A stretch of DNA of 64,000 nt, taken from NCBI GenBank assembly GCA_963942565.1, contig OZ012685.1:4175711-4239710 (forward strand), read 5' to 3'. The position numbers were made by a program, and so were the translations under genes. Source of the DNA: Maea johnstoni (taxonomy: Eukaryota; Annelida; Polychaeta; Spionida; Magelonidae). Positions within the stretch are counted from its first letter, which is position 1. Each line of letters opens with the position of its first letter. Positions 22,867-36,659 of the stretch are shown piece by piece. The notes beneath the pieces were generated by a model. That model saw only the letters and a list, made by a program, of their open reading frames with translations, was not told the DNA's origin and made no database searches.

Positions 22867-23681
22867 AGATTTTTAATTTTATGAAATATAAATATAAATA
22901 CCTTTGCACAAAATGTATGAAAGAGTACTTCTTTGATCTTCAAATACCATTGTTTCTCCTAATTTTACAAGAATTTCTCTGATTCAGAAAATATTATCCA
23001 TTGATTTGGAATGTTTGGTACTTAGTGCACAAATAGTATGAGAGCCACTGGGTCAAACTGACCTATTCATTTCCATAAGACAGCTTGTGGCATCCTTTGC
23101 AAAACTGCTATTATTTATTTCTGATATAGTATACCACTTTCTGATATAGTATATCACTAAAAAAGTGCAAAATCAGTATGTATGAGTGTGAAAAATACAA
23201 ATGAATGCAATTTTGGACTTTTCATTTTTAATATAAAAACGCGAAAAAATTGTTTTTACCAAAAATACATAAGATTTCAATGTGAACTTCCATTAGCTTC
23301 TGAGAGTTTATCAATTTCCTTTATCTTTAACAGTCACACTAATCTTCGACCTTTAACATATGTAACAAACATTTCCAGATGAATTCACAAACTGCTGCAG
23401 TTCATAACTATAACATTTTATAAGCGACCCAGTAATTGTTTGTTATATATGTACTTTAAAGAGAGCTTCAATGGGCCTGACTTGTGTGGAGAGATGGGTC
23501 GGGAGCCTATAAATCTTCCTGCGTCGGGCACGCTTCGCCTGCATCACAAGATTGATGAAAGCATCCCTGGTATGTCTACACAGTACGCCGCGGACCCAGC
23601 AGTCAGGGCGGTCATTCAATGCCGCCAGCATAGCTCAAGCTCCAGGGAAGATTCTTCTTCTCTAGCCTGGTGGCAGGGTAT
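22867..23681. other. Intron sequence, nothing recognised
   Basis: 23440-23680 is locally GC-rich with overlapping short frames on both strands; neither resembles a known protein. Confidence 0.45.
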
Positions 23682-23703
23682 GGGGGGGGGGGGGGGGGGG
23701 GGG
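23682..23703 (+). repeat. G22 homopolymer
   Basis: Poly-G, a likely sequencing trouble spot near the assembly gap. Confidence 0.95.
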
Positions 23704-23892
23704 AGAGAGATGGGGGCAATACGAAGATGACAAGAACTTCACCAATCAAGTAACATTGTTAATTACTGATTCAATGTTATTGATTTGAATGTTAATATAC
23801 ATGTTAGTGTCAGCAGGAAGAAAGCATCTAAGCTATATACGTCCCTGGTGTCAGTGGTGACTATTTATTGAGCCAATAGTTGAATGTCAGAC

Positions 23893-24092
23893 NNNNNNNN
23901 NNNNNNNNNNNNNNNNNNNNNNNNNNNNNNNNNNNNNNNNNNNNNNNNNNNNNNNNNNNNNNNNNNNNNNNNNNNNNNNNNNNNNNNNNNNNNNNNNNNN
24001 NNNNNNNNNNNNNNNNNNNNNNNNNNNNNNNNNNNNNNNNNNNNNNNNNNNNNNNNNNNNNNNNNNNNNNNNNNNNNNNNNNNNNNNNNNNN
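23893..24092. other. Assembly gap (200 N)
   Basis: Exactly 200 unknown bases, probably a fixed-size scaffold gap. True size unknown. A missing BK exon could lie here. Confidence 0.99.
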
Positions 24093-24729
24093 TTAATCAA
24101 GTCTAGAAAGTACAATGAAAATATTCCACTTTCTACATCAGTTTCCTGCTGCTTTTATTTTTATTTCATACATTAATATTTAATACAATTGGATTTATAG
24201 AGTTGGTATTTAAAGCAATTGCCTTCATTTGCTGTCGACAGCACAATAGTGTACTAGTTTTCCTATGGAGTATTACAATAAATAATCAACCATAGATAAC
24301 CCCCTCCCCCTTTATAGGACAGGTTAATGACAGACTAATTCATTCAAATAGCAGCAAAGCTTGACATTCAGATACAACTTGATCAATTTCACTCTTTTTC
24401 CCAAACATAGGCCTATGTTATATTTATTCATTAACTTGCATTCGCCAATTTCATAGAACACTTTTTCTGGTAGGCGAATGTGACAAAACTAGAATTTTGT
24501 AAACAAGTTATAAGTCTTTACTTTTTCATCAAAATATATTTCAATCATATGAATCTGATAAAGGCGAAATGTGTGAATTTTTTTGAGTTGGTCTCATCCA
24601 ACTGAAAACATTCATTATATTCAGCAATTTAAGTTTTGGGGGTTTATTCTAAGATGAAATATACATGAAAATATACAAATACATGAAAAATAATGTTACA
24701 GGTTAGAAAAATAAAGTTATGTGTATGTT
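24093..24729. other. Intron sequence, nothing recognised
   Basis: AT-rich sequence right of the gap. Confidence 0.5.
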
Positions 24730-24957
24730 CTCCAATTCATGCCTGTAGCAGCTAAAATAAGCAGCTCGACAACTTTGTGATACCTTCAACTTCAGGCAAA
24801 AAGCATAGTTGAAGGAGTCTTTATAAGATTGCTATCAACAACTCTCTTTCCATATAATTTGTGAAATCGGTCTTATTAAGTTATAACCAAAAGTTATATA
24901 TGCCCGGTAGTCCCAAACAACAGTTTCTAAAGGAACTCTAGTGTTTGGAAGGGTTAA
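24730..24957 (-). mobile_element. Family A MITE, first of an abutting pair
   Basis: Starts CCAATTCATGCCTGTAGC, core ACTCTCTTTCCATATAATTT, ends GTGTTTGGAAGGGTTAA. The TTAA at 24954-24957 is shared with the next copy. Confidence 0.75.
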
Positions 24958-25121
24958 CGCATAATGCTCACAGTTGCCAAAAGCAGCCTGATAACGTGGG
25001 TAAAGGGGGAAATATTTGCAGGCGAGATCAATACCAACAACTCTCCTCCAAATATATGGTTTAAAGTATCACAGGTCCAGATGACAACTTCCCAAGGAAC
25101 TCTGAAGCACTAATGGGTTAG
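24954..25121 (-). mobile_element. Family A MITE, second of pair, internally shortened
   Basis: TTAACGCATAATGCTCACAG and GCAGCCTGATAACGTGGG at the left, CTCTCCTCCAAATATATGG in the core, GAAGCACTAATGGGTTA at the right. About 60 bp shorter than full length. Confidence 0.75.
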
Positions 25122-25799
25122 TGGAATAAATGGGTAGTGACTAGCACTCCTAGAGCTACCTGTGTCTTAGCTTAACGAGTTCCGGCGAGGTAGCAATTAC
25201 CTGCTAGGTAAGGCTGTTCTTCGCGGCAAACTTTATGAATGGCTTCTTGCTCTCAAGACGGAGGAAATTGCAGAGGAGAGTCGAGTCTGATGACGCAGGT
25301 GAAAACATTATGGTAATCAGTCGGGGACAAACGCGGACAACCACCTTGTTTATCGCAGAACAGCAGGTAACAATAGATGATGACAGAGTTCTTTCGGAAA
25401 AATCCATCAAAAATGATAAATTGCTTTCTCACATGCCCCTTTCCCTGTTATCATAAAAACACGCTTGTTTTTCAGCCCAACTTCTATGTGAATAGTGAAT
25501 TGATATCTTTATGGACAAACAAAATATAAAATCTTTGGATGAACGTCAAATACCGTGAAAATAACATGAAATATGTAAGCATGTTGTAACAAAACAGTGA
25601 TTTATAAATTTATAAATTTAATTGCTGGTGCAAATTTCTAACATGCAAAATTCTAAAATGTCAGCAAGTGACAGGCAATACATAGCAACAGATTTGCGTT
25701 TAGATTTTGAAGTTTGTATTTCATAACTTTTTCTGCAATGCCTATTAAATCATATTGAATCATACCATATTAAATCCTGACTAGTAATTACTGATAGGG

Positions 25800-25885
25800 G
25801 GGAAAGAGAGAGAAAACTGGAGTACTCACAACAATCCTCATCTACTACCAAGTCACTGGCAACTTTCTCGAATGCCCCTTGAAAG
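25800..25885 (-). mobile_element. SINE body fragment
   Basis: The minus strand reads GAGAAAGTTGCCAGTGACTT then GTGAGTACTCCAGTTTTCTC, matching the SINE body at 21730 and 49670. It also looks like a small exon with a strong GTGAGT donor, but the SINE match explains it. Confidence 0.6.
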
Positions 25886-26757
25886 ATTGCAATCCAGGCA
25901 AGAATGAAAGTGGCAGAAAGTGGTTCAAAGCTGTAGAACGAAATGTAGCTGAGACTTGTTAGGCAATCCTAGGATTTCCTAAGAATATCCTGGGAAATTC
26001 CTTGGTATTGCAAGCCACCTTTGGGAATGGTGGTAAGAGAATACAGATGTCCTACTTTGGTAATGTCATATGCAACACATAACCTAAGGAAATGAATGAA
26101 TATCAGGATGCTCTATGAATATAAAGGACAATAACTGTTTTGAAGCCCAGTGACTTGATTATATACCCAACCCTTCAATCATAGACCAAAAAGTAGGTGA
26201 TGCATTTCAAAGATTTCCATTATTAAACCAAAACCATATACTATTATGCATCAGCTTTCTTGACACCAAAGGCTATAAATAAATTACCATATACCTTCAA
26301 AAGTTAAACAACCTGATTACCTTTTTTCTACTGGTCAGGTACAATATAAGATCAAAATAAATTGATCACCAGCTTATACATATTTTTCTGGTCCAAATGT
26401 GTTTGCCTTATTCAGTTCTAATGTATGAAATGTTCATAGCACTCATATGAATAGCAACATTGACCTCAAACAATTCCTTCTGTTCCTAGAATTCACATTC
26501 TTTTTTCATGAAATACACAACAAATATTCTATTTGTGTGATTTAAAAAAAGATGCTTCATTTTTCCCCTGTTGATCATGCCACAAAGGTTTCCAACTGGG
26601 CACAGAGAACAAACAAAATGTTTTTAATGTAATTTTGATAATTTTCACATGTATTGCTTAAACTATTTTGGTCCTCAAAAAGATGCCTGGGCAGTAATTT
26701 AGTGCCAATGACATCAGCTGCGTCTAAAGAGAATTCATTCCTCCTATTTTATGCAAT

Positions 26758-26771
26758 GTAACCATGGCAAC
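26758..26771. promoter_or_regulatory. Candidate RFX X-box
   Basis: GTAACCATGGCAAC fits the RFX consensus GTNRCC-NN-RGYAAC at every position. It lies in an apparently repeat-free stretch (26690-26900) of intron 1 of the channel gene. Function is inferred from the motif only. Confidence 0.4.
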
Positions 26772-26941
26772 TGCAGCCTTGGAGGGCATAGCCATCAATC
26801 TTACCCAGAGTGCCAAATGAGTCCCTTTCTGTCGCACTATAAAACATTTGCAGCATTTACCATAGCAGAGTTCTGAGATGACAGAGTTAATATCCTCTGA
26901 TGTGGTATAAGTGTGTAATGATAAGGTAACAATGTTACACT

Positions 26942-27160
26942 CACCTGTAGGTAGTTATTAATGTAATAGACAGGTGTTCAAGAGAGTAACGACTAAGAAA
27001 CAATTTTACAGACACCTGTAGATATTTAATGCAGTAGATGGGTGTTTAAGTGAGTAACGATTAAGAAACAATATTGCAGACACCTGTAGATATTTAATGC
27101 AATAGACAGGTGTTCAAGTGAGTAACGACTAAGAAACAGTATTACTGAGACCTGTGGATG
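26942..27160. repeat. ~69-bp minisatellite, 3 copies
   Basis: CACCTGTAGATATTTAATGC at 26942, 27013 and 27081, each followed by GAGTAACGACTAAGAAACA. Each unit has splice-like AG and GTGAGT edges by chance. Confidence 0.88.
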
Positions 27161-27620
27161 TGTAAGAGAGAGGCGTTTCAGGTCTTACTACACTTTTGGA
27201 AATTTTAATTAATTTTCTTTTCTGAAACCGCATCAACAAAGATCAAAGGACAATTATCTTTAAAGCAACTTTTATTCATGGGGTCATCAACCTTGTTTGT
27301 AAATCTTTGAAAAGAAATGCAATTTGATTTTATATTTTTTATCCCTTCAGAGATACTGTCACTGAACGAAATACTGTTCTGCTATGAAGAAAGCATTTTT
27401 TGTTGTTATATAGGGATTATAGGGCAAAATCCATGAATGCTAGAAAGAGGTTTTAACACAAAAATTATTGTAAGTCAGAACTGCTGAGATAGATTTTCAC
27501 TAAAAATGTTCCTAACCATCTACACTATGCTGTTTAACTTAAAAAATGAAGAAAATGACAGGTCATTGGGTTCTTCAGCCCTTCTTGCACTTTAAGTAAA
27601 GAACGTGGAAGCCATACATC

Positions 27621-27797
<177 letters not shown>

Positions 27798-28212
27798 CTA
27801 ATTTCTCTGTTATTGGTATTTCCCCATTGTTGTCTCTTGCAGCTGACTGATCCAGCATGGTGAAACAATGACCTAATCAATACCAACAGACAGGTAGGTG
27901 CAGATACCACACACACAGTACATCTAAACCAGATAGTCAATGTTGCTATGGCGCCTGCAGTTAGTCAATAGGCTAACGGCAACTTTAGTTTTTTGCAGTA
28001 CAATACTATATCAATATTCTTTGATGATACCCTATCTCAACAATACCTATTAATAAATGCTAGCTTAAGGGGTTGGTAGTAAGTTTCCAATTGGATGGAA
28101 CCAAATTTATACTAGCGTAACTAGGTCAGCAAAAGATTCCAATTGTATGAGTGATATGTATCAACCCTAAAAAGTCTACAATACCTGAAGCCAGTGCTAG
28201 GATTTACCCTCT

Positions 28213-28442
28213 TTAACCCATTCACGCCAGTAGCGTCAAAAACAAGCTTACTATTTTGGTAATATCTTTCCAACAAAAGTATCTTTTAGAAAAAATTTGG
28301 AGAAGAAATGTAAAGCAGAAACTAACTTACAACTCCCCTACAGACATATTTCTTATTTATGCTTGCTATCAAAATTATTCTCAAAAGTATCACAGGTCCA
28401 GACAACAAAACTCAGGGGAACCTCCAAGCATGAATGAGTTAA
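28213..28442 (-). mobile_element. Family A MITE
   Basis: 230 bp, TTAACCCATTCACGCCAG to CCAAGCATGAATGAGTTAA; the 28256 open frame on the plus strand is only this repeat. Confidence 0.85.
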
Positions 28443-28640
28443 GGTTACGCAGAGAGTGGGGAATGGGTGTATGTAGAATAATTCAGTCTGCAGCAGCTGT
28501 GTATAGATATAGCCCATGAATGCTTTATAAATCAACTCATCAACATTCACAATATGGCACCAAGTATGAAACACATCACAAACAATAATCAATTACCAAG
28601 GCTATATATCACTACACACATACATGAATCAAGTCAAGCC

Positions 28641-28862
28641 TTAACCCATTCATTGGCAGGAGATAAACTGAGTGTTGTCTGGACCTGGTATACTTTTGAA
28701 AATAACTTTGAGCGATGCGTAAATTCACAAACTATTTGAAGGAGAGTTGTAGAAAGAGTTCTGATGGACATTTCTCCTCTAAATGTTTTCTAGACATTGC
28801 TTTTGTTGGAGAGATATCACAAAAATTGTCAGGCAGTTTTGGCTGCTACAGGCATGAGTTAA
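28641..28862 (+). mobile_element. Family A MITE
   Basis: TTAACCCATTCATTGGCAGG to CTGCTACAGGCATGAGTTAA, only 200 bp from the copy at 28213, in the opposite orientation. Confidence 0.85.
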
Positions 28863-30935
<2,073 letters not shown>

Positions 30936-30943
30936 ACCCTACT

Positions 30944-31441
30944 TAGGGTTGGATATTGTTAAGAGGTACCGCGGTACTGGTAACGGTACTGTTTCAAAAA
31001 GTACCAAATCGTACCTTTCATTCTTTATAAGGTACTCTTAACGATACTTAACCACTATGAAGGTATCATTTATTAGGGATTGTCCAGGATCCTAAATATG
31101 ACTATTAAGAACAAAATTTCTTTTGTAATAATGCAATCAAGTAATGTTAACAGTACAATTAAAATACTATCGTTTCATTGGTACTGATACCATACTGTAC
31201 TGTTTACAATTAAAATACTCTATCGTTTCATTGGTACTGATACCATACTGTACCGTTTACAATTAAAATACTCTATCGTTTCATTGGTACTGATACCATA
31301 CTGTACCGTTTACAATTAAAATACTCTATCGTTTCATTGGTACTGATACCATACTGTACCGTTTACAATTAAAATACTCTATCGTTTCATTGGTACTGAT
31401 ACCATACTGTACTGTTTTGTTGGTAGAGATATCCATCCCTA
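30944..31441. mobile_element. hAT-like element with internal minisatellite
   Basis: 498 bp with ends TAGGGTTGGATATTG and GATATCCATCCCTA. Flanks ACCCTACT (30936-30943) and ACCCTAGT (31442-31449) match at 7 of 8 bases. GGTACCGCGGTACTGG near the left recalls the element at 5527. Over half is a five-fold 53-bp repeat. Confidence 0.7.
31151..31416. repeat. 53-bp tandem repeat, 5 copies
   Basis: Units contain ACAATTAAAATACTCTATCG, TTTCATTGGTACTGATACCA and TACTGTACCG. The last four are almost identical, which suggests recent amplification. Lies inside 30944-31441. Confidence 0.9.
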
Positions 31442-31556
31442 ACCCTAGTGGTACAGTTAGGGATTGTCAAACCCTAGTGGTACAGTTAGGGATTGTCAAA
31501 CCCTAGTGGTACAGTTAGGGATTGTCAAACCCTAGTGGTACAGTTAGGGATTGGCA
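31442..31556. repeat. 29-bp tandem repeat, 4 copies
   Basis: ACCCTAGTGGTACAGTTAGG then GATTGTCAA, four near-perfect copies starting at the target-site duplication of the hAT-like element. Confidence 0.9.
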
Positions 31557-31817
31557 ACTTTGATATTTAGCTCCTGAAATTACCTGCACAGTATGATACT
31601 ATCTTAATTTTCTTTTAAATGATATTGCCTTCCTCCCATGGACTTAGTTTTGTTAAAATTCACATTTTCAACTTTAAAAAAAGTTTTCAAATAAGAAGCA
31701 AAGTATTTGTGTTGTGTAGAAACAAGCATGGAGCAAGTAAAAGAGCAAATACAATTTTATGCCATTAACCAGTACCAGTACAGCAGATCTTAAATAATAG
31801 GATACCTATACCCATTA

Positions 31818-31890
31818 GTTATTGGTATTAGTTATTGGTATTTGTTATTGGTATTTGTTATTGGTATTTGTTATTGGTATTTGTTATTGG
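31818..31890. repeat. 13-bp tandem repeat
   Basis: About six units of GTTATTGGTATTT. Confidence 0.85.
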
Positions 31891-32078
31891 TATTTGGTAT
31901 AGCACTGCTTTGTTTACCAGCCATGCCACATTCACAGTAAGTTCAGATAGCTGATTGAATAGCAGCAAGCTCAATGACGGAAACTAATAACCACCCTTTT
32001 CTCACTCTATTGATCCATCCAGAATACCACTAACCCAGGTCAATTAGGCTGTCAATCAGGTATTATCATTAACCCCTT

Positions 32079-32267
32079 ACAGTCCAAAACCATTCCGATG
32101 GTGTGCAAAACTCCAAGAAACAGCCAAAAACATTGCTATTTCAAAAGGAGTATATTTGACTATATGGACTATAAACATCTGTCCATTGATTATTCTTTAA
32201 AGCGCTTTTTGAACATTATAGGTGGAAAGGGCGCTATATCAATTATCAATTATTATCATTATTATTC
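32079..32267 (+). mobile_element. CR1/L2-like LINE, 3' end
   Basis: Short C-terminal piece reading VQNSKKQPKTLLFQKEYI then a stop. It is followed by the family 3' UTR (CTGTCCATTGAT, GAACATTATAGGTGGAAAGG, GCGCTATATCAATTATC) and an ATT-rich tail. About 85% like the copy at 41404-41596 by eye. Confidence 0.75.
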
Positions 32268-33403
32268 CCAGTAGCCTGTGAATGATTGGTGTATATCTCA
32301 TTATTACAGTTAGAAATTCCCATCTTTGCAGAAATAAACTAATTGCTTAAGCATTCATCAAGCTCTGGAAGCTCTGGAAGTATATATCAAAATCTCCAAA
32401 GGATATGGTCATTTTATGGTCATTTTGTTTGTGTTCAATTTTTTTACCTATCTCAAAAAGGCAATCGGTGCCATTGTCATGAAGAGATATAGGGCTATAT
32501 CTTAAATTTACTAAAATAAGTTGTGCTGCATTCATCAAGCTCTGGAGACCATAGAATATAAACTAAAATATCAATTTTTGGTCAATATTTGAAGTTTGAA
32601 TTTCAATTTCATCTACAAGTACATCATCAAATGCTTCATCATTATTGTATGTGTCCTAAAATCCATAGAAATACTATACATGGGTTCTGTCTAAGTTATT
32701 GTTCTTTCAGTACTTAGAGCAAATACTGAGAATACTACAAGTGTACGTCTTGTACCCTGGAATATTGACTTGTTTTCCTCAGAAAAGGCGCACAGAGAAC
32801 ACCTTTTTTCAGACAAGAGGAACTAAATATGCCTCCAATCAATAAGATTATCATGACTAAGGCACACCCTGAAAAATTAGTACACAGGTGAACAAAACAA
32901 GTGTTTTATTAATGCAAGGATCAATATATCAAAAACAACCATGCAGAGATGGAGGAAAAGAAGTAGCATATACTATGAATCGGCACATTTGTACTATTTA
33001 TTGTTTTTACTTGCCATAGCAAGTCGGATAACAAATACATTAGTGCACGACTATGTATTGCCAAACGTCTGCCCATGCAGACAGGTAAATAGTTATAACC
33101 TGCAGGTCTTTCCTCAGGCTACTGGTTCCAGTAATGTGAGCAGAAAGATCAATCAACGCCAGCACTGCTGAGCCGAGATCATGAAATGTTGATGACTACC
33201 ACCTGCTATTGTACTAGCCCCGTACAAATGGTGCTGATCAATATAGATCAATCACTTCCCGCATGCACACCTGGTCTCCATAGCAGCACAATACATACAT
33301 ACATACATACATACATCAAAGAGCAGCAGCAGGAAACACACCTGATATAGCAACACCATAGCAATGTCACTGGTGTGTGCACAGAACAATCACATTGGTG
33401 TCC
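32268..33403. other. Intron sequence, nothing recognised
   Basis: 32345-32540 repeats GCATTCATCAAGCTCTGGA twice, about 180 bp apart. No exon seen. Confidence 0.45.
33292..33316. repeat. (CATA)6
   Basis: Simple tetranucleotide repeat. Confidence 0.9.
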
Positions 33404-33641
33404 TAACCCATAAAATACTAACTCATCAACATTTCCTCCAGAAATTCCTCTGAGTTCCTTCAGAAATTGACGTTAATTTATGATACTTTAAACAATTACT
33501 TTGAAATTGTGAATAATTTTACAAAATATTTGAAGGAAAATTGTTGGTAATGTTCTGATTAACATTCGTCATCAAATATCTTTCTATTTATGCTTTTGCC
33601 TGCAGTATTTCATCAAAATCGTAAGGCTGCTTTGGCTGCCT
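33404..33641 (+). mobile_element. Family A MITE, eroded ends
   Basis: CTAACCCATAAAATACTAAC, AAAATATTTGAAGGAAAATT, CATCAAATATCTTTC and AGGCTGCTTTGGCTGCC. The right TTAA is lost. Confidence 0.7.
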
Positions 33642-34087
33642 GAAATTGTTGTCTAGATTATCAAGACTCTAAATAATATTTGAATTAAATGGAAATACTT
33701 TTTTAAATGGAACAGCTCTAAAATCCCCAGACGTGCCGGCAAGGTATAAAATGTATCGTTGACTCCAGTGAGATGTATGAGAGAGTGTTAACAGCCTGAT
33801 AGATCCCACCTCCACGATAAACATGCGAGAGATCACAGCTGATCTCGTTAATATGCATCTGGGTCATCCCTAGGTTACCACTTCCCTGCTCAGTACAACC
33901 GTGGCAGACACAAATATCTTGCACTAATTGGTTTACACAGGTCTTCACAGTTTAAGTGCTTTGAGTTGCTTCTATTGAGAGAAGGGCAATTTTGTACTGT
34001 GAGCTTTAGAAATTGTGAGCTTAACAAATAAAGGGGAGTAATGGTTAGAATCCCTGCCAGATCAACTGACCGAATGCTGTAGATATT

Positions 34088-34301
34088 TTAACCCATAAAT
34101 GCTTAAGAGTTCCTCCATAAATTGTTGTCTGGATCTATGGTACTTTTAACAATAACTTGGAAATGTAGAATGATTTTACAAAATTGGTAATGTCTCATTA
34201 ACATTTCTCCTTCAAATGTTTTTATAACTAATGCCTTTGCCTGTAAGATTTCACTGAAATTGTCAGTCTGCTTTTGACATCTGTGAACATTGATGGGTTA
34301 A
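34088..34301 (+). mobile_element. Family A MITE
   Basis: 214 bp, TTAACCCATAAATGCTTAAG to GTGAACATTGATGGGTTAA; one arm of the central hairpin is shortened. Confidence 0.8.
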
Positions 34302-34511
34302 ATGAGTGGCTCTATTATTCATAGAGAGGACAATTATAAAAGGCAAATTAAAGGAAAATGATATTATTTCTATAGAACCATTGATTTCACGAACTAATCT
34401 AGCTTTAACTCCAGCACCTGCCTTCCCATTAGAAAAGTATAGGAACAGAGTATTTGTATATCAAGCACTAATATGTTCCTTAATTATCATTTCCTGTGAG
34501 TGCCCAATGTA

Positions 34512-34583
34512 CAGGCAACTCTGCTTAATCCAGTTTAGACAAAAATCTGGATTACACATATCCAGATTAAGCAGAGTTGTCTG
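34512..34583. mobile_element. 72-bp palindromic MITE, TA-flanked
   Basis: Ends CAGGCAACTCTGCTTAATCC and GATTAAGCAGAGTTGTCTG, nearly the whole element being two inverted repeats. The TIR resembles pogo/Tigger-type mariner ends. Confidence 0.65.
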
Positions 34584-34600
34584 TACACAGGTAAAAGTTC

Positions 34601-34812
34601 ACGGGCTCGTACAGCACCGTAACGGGACCGTTTTCGATCCCTCAATATATCGACATTTCATGGCTTGAAAACCCCTAATGGACCCATTTTATTTACGGGC
34701 CTGTCATAACGGGCCTGTCATAACGGGCCCATTACGGGCCTGTAACAGGCTCGTTATAATGGGTTCCGAGCCCGTATCAGGCCCGTCAAAATAACGAGCC
34801 CGCATGGGCCTG
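34601..34812. repeat. Cluster of ACGGGCC motifs in both orientations
   Basis: About ten copies of ACGGGCYYGT or its complement (ACGGGCTCGT, TACGGGCCTGTC, AACGGGCCTGTC, GAGCCCGTATC, CAGGCCCGTC) in 210 bp, strikingly GC-rich against the AT-rich intron. It looks like a palindromic transposon end; limits not resolved. Confidence 0.6.
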
Positions 34813-35185
34813 TCAATTATTACCTGTGATATATGCAGGTTCCACCTAATTCTGAAGAGGGATTCATTAAAACCTGTAAACCTAATGCTCACTTATAACA
34901 AGAATGGAATTACTGTAGGTTCCAAAAATATTGGTATTCTCAAAGGGGTTGGCCTGGCTTGGTTATAAATGTTCAGCATTATGTAAGATGTTTTCTATCA
35001 TTACTTTACAATTCATAACGGGAAGACTGACTTGATTCTGATCCCAGGTTTCCTATACTGGCCTGATTTGACCCTAAATGTGGATTTAGTGACAACTTGA
35101 TATAGTAGCTAAAATCTAATCCAGTTCAACTCTTAAATAGCAGGATTAGAGCAGATTTTCATAGCCTAGAAGCTATCTCCCAACT

Positions 35186-35251
35186 TTAATCCATTCACTT
35201 CTGAGGCTTACAGCAAGTCTGACAGATTTGAAAATGGCAGAGAAAGGTAAA
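35186..35251 (-). mobile_element. Family A MITE left end, cut by a Tc1/mariner-like element
   Basis: TTAATCCATTCACTTCTGAG and AGTCTGACAGATTTG. It stops where the TA-flanked element at 35254-35704 begins. Confidence 0.5.
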
Positions 35252-35253
35252 TA

Positions 35254-35704
35254 TTGTACTCTTCTGAATAACCACACGGTGCGGGTAGAGGTTGGCAAAA
35301 TTTTCTGTAAAAGGGGTGCTGGCAATCTTCCATTTTACTGCACACCTAAATGATTGCCGATCATAGTGTATTGGCCATTATTGCTTCTTTGCGCTCTCGC
35401 TGTTCTGCTTGCTTAGACACTTGGCGCCACAAACCTACATGTAATAAGATCGTTGATTGGTCAATAGTACAAACATGCGGCGAATATGAACATTGAGAGC
35501 ATGAAGAAACTGCTGAAATGGCAGAATTCGGCGCTGGTTTGCATACATGGCAAAAGGAAAGGTATGTGATTTCGCTTTTCTTACTTCTTCTGGGGGGAAG
35601 TTTTAGAAGTTTTTCGTGACAGTTGCGCTGGCCGTTCCCCCTCTAACCGTGAAAAAAAGGCATGTGCGCTTATTGGTCATGTGTGCTTAATCTGACGAAT
35701 ATGG
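35254..35704. mobile_element. Tc1/mariner-like MITE, long form
   Basis: Between TA dinucleotides. Left end TTGTACTCTTCTGAATAACC is diverged, right end GTGCTTAATCTGACGAATAT then GG. It shares GGTGCGGGTAGAGGTTGG, CAATCTTCCATTTTACTGCA and GCGCTCTCGCTGTTC with 37123-37341, but has about 230 extra bases in the right half. Confidence 0.65.
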
Positions 35705-36659
35705 TAAATGAAAATCCTAATTCATATTCAGCCCATCAGATTCTCTTGGTACCACATAGAGTGGATTTCTGTGTTTTGGTGATAGGAGAAATGCAGGAGA
35801 AATGCAGTAGCGCTCCAGAAATGGTCACAGTAAAGCTCCAGGGACTACAAAGCTCCTTCAGAAGACAATCCTCATGAGCCTTTCACTTAGTAACCTCATA
35901 GTCCCATAAAGCGACTCGCTAATAAAGCTAACCGTCGCCATCGAGTCAAATGTCTATCAGCCCTCCCTCTCTTCTCGCCTGCTGAATCAATACCAATTAA
36001 GCTTGAACAGCTTTTATGGCAAAGAATGGCAGGGATCGATACCTCATGTGCAATAATATCATAAACTGTCGCGGCTGAACGGATCACAATGGTGTGGCAC
36101 TATTCCGAAGAGACCTGTTTGCATCGTGGAGGATAACTACTTGTCCCAATCTGCACTGTTCATATAAAGCTGCATCATCATTCAATTTAAAATGCTATAG
36201 AAGTCACTGGGTTAGACTTTCCCAGGGGCATATTCCCCTTCATTGTGCTGTGGGCCTCTAGATTTTTCAGACTAGGGTCCCAAATTAGTATGTATCACAA
36301 ACAGAAATTCTGTAATTGGCCATTAGTTTTTATCAAAAGACCTTTTTCGGCCCCTAGCTTGAAATCAGAGTGTCAGACCCTGAGATATATTTCTTCCTCG
36401 TGGTAAAACTCTTAAGAAGTGGAGACCCGACACCAAAGAAACTATATAAATTGTGGTGGCTTATGTAATAATGATCTAATGTGGTCTACCCTCCTGATAG
36501 CTACATGATTTATCAATAGATAATACTATATTTCTTATTTCTTTAACATTTAGCTTGTTTCAAAAGTTCAAAATACCAAAATACCTAAAGTCTGTAGATA
36601 TTGATACCTGCTATCCAGGGAACTCCTTGTGTAATTGAATATGATACGATTCATACTAT
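35705..36659. other. Intron sequence, nothing recognised
   Basis: CTTAAGAAGTGGAGA occurs at ~36412 and again at ~36973, a small dispersed repeat of unknown type. Confidence 0.45.

Larger units (their letters stand above)
25122..26941. other. Intron sequence with one SINE piece and a candidate regulatory island
   Basis: 25204-25456 has opposing frames of 68 and 73 codons with no recognisable similarity. 26690-26900 looks unique and holds the X-box, a CAGCTG E-box and CAAT-like words. Confidence 0.4.

Noticed and set aside
25835-25882. Minus-strand mini-exon with pyrimidine tract and a GTGAGT donor
   Set aside because: The sequence is the body of a SINE that also occurs at 574, 21730 and 49670.
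34306-34668. 120-codon plus-strand frame
   Set aside because: It runs through the palindromic MITE at 34512 and the ACGGGCC cluster; no domain recognised.
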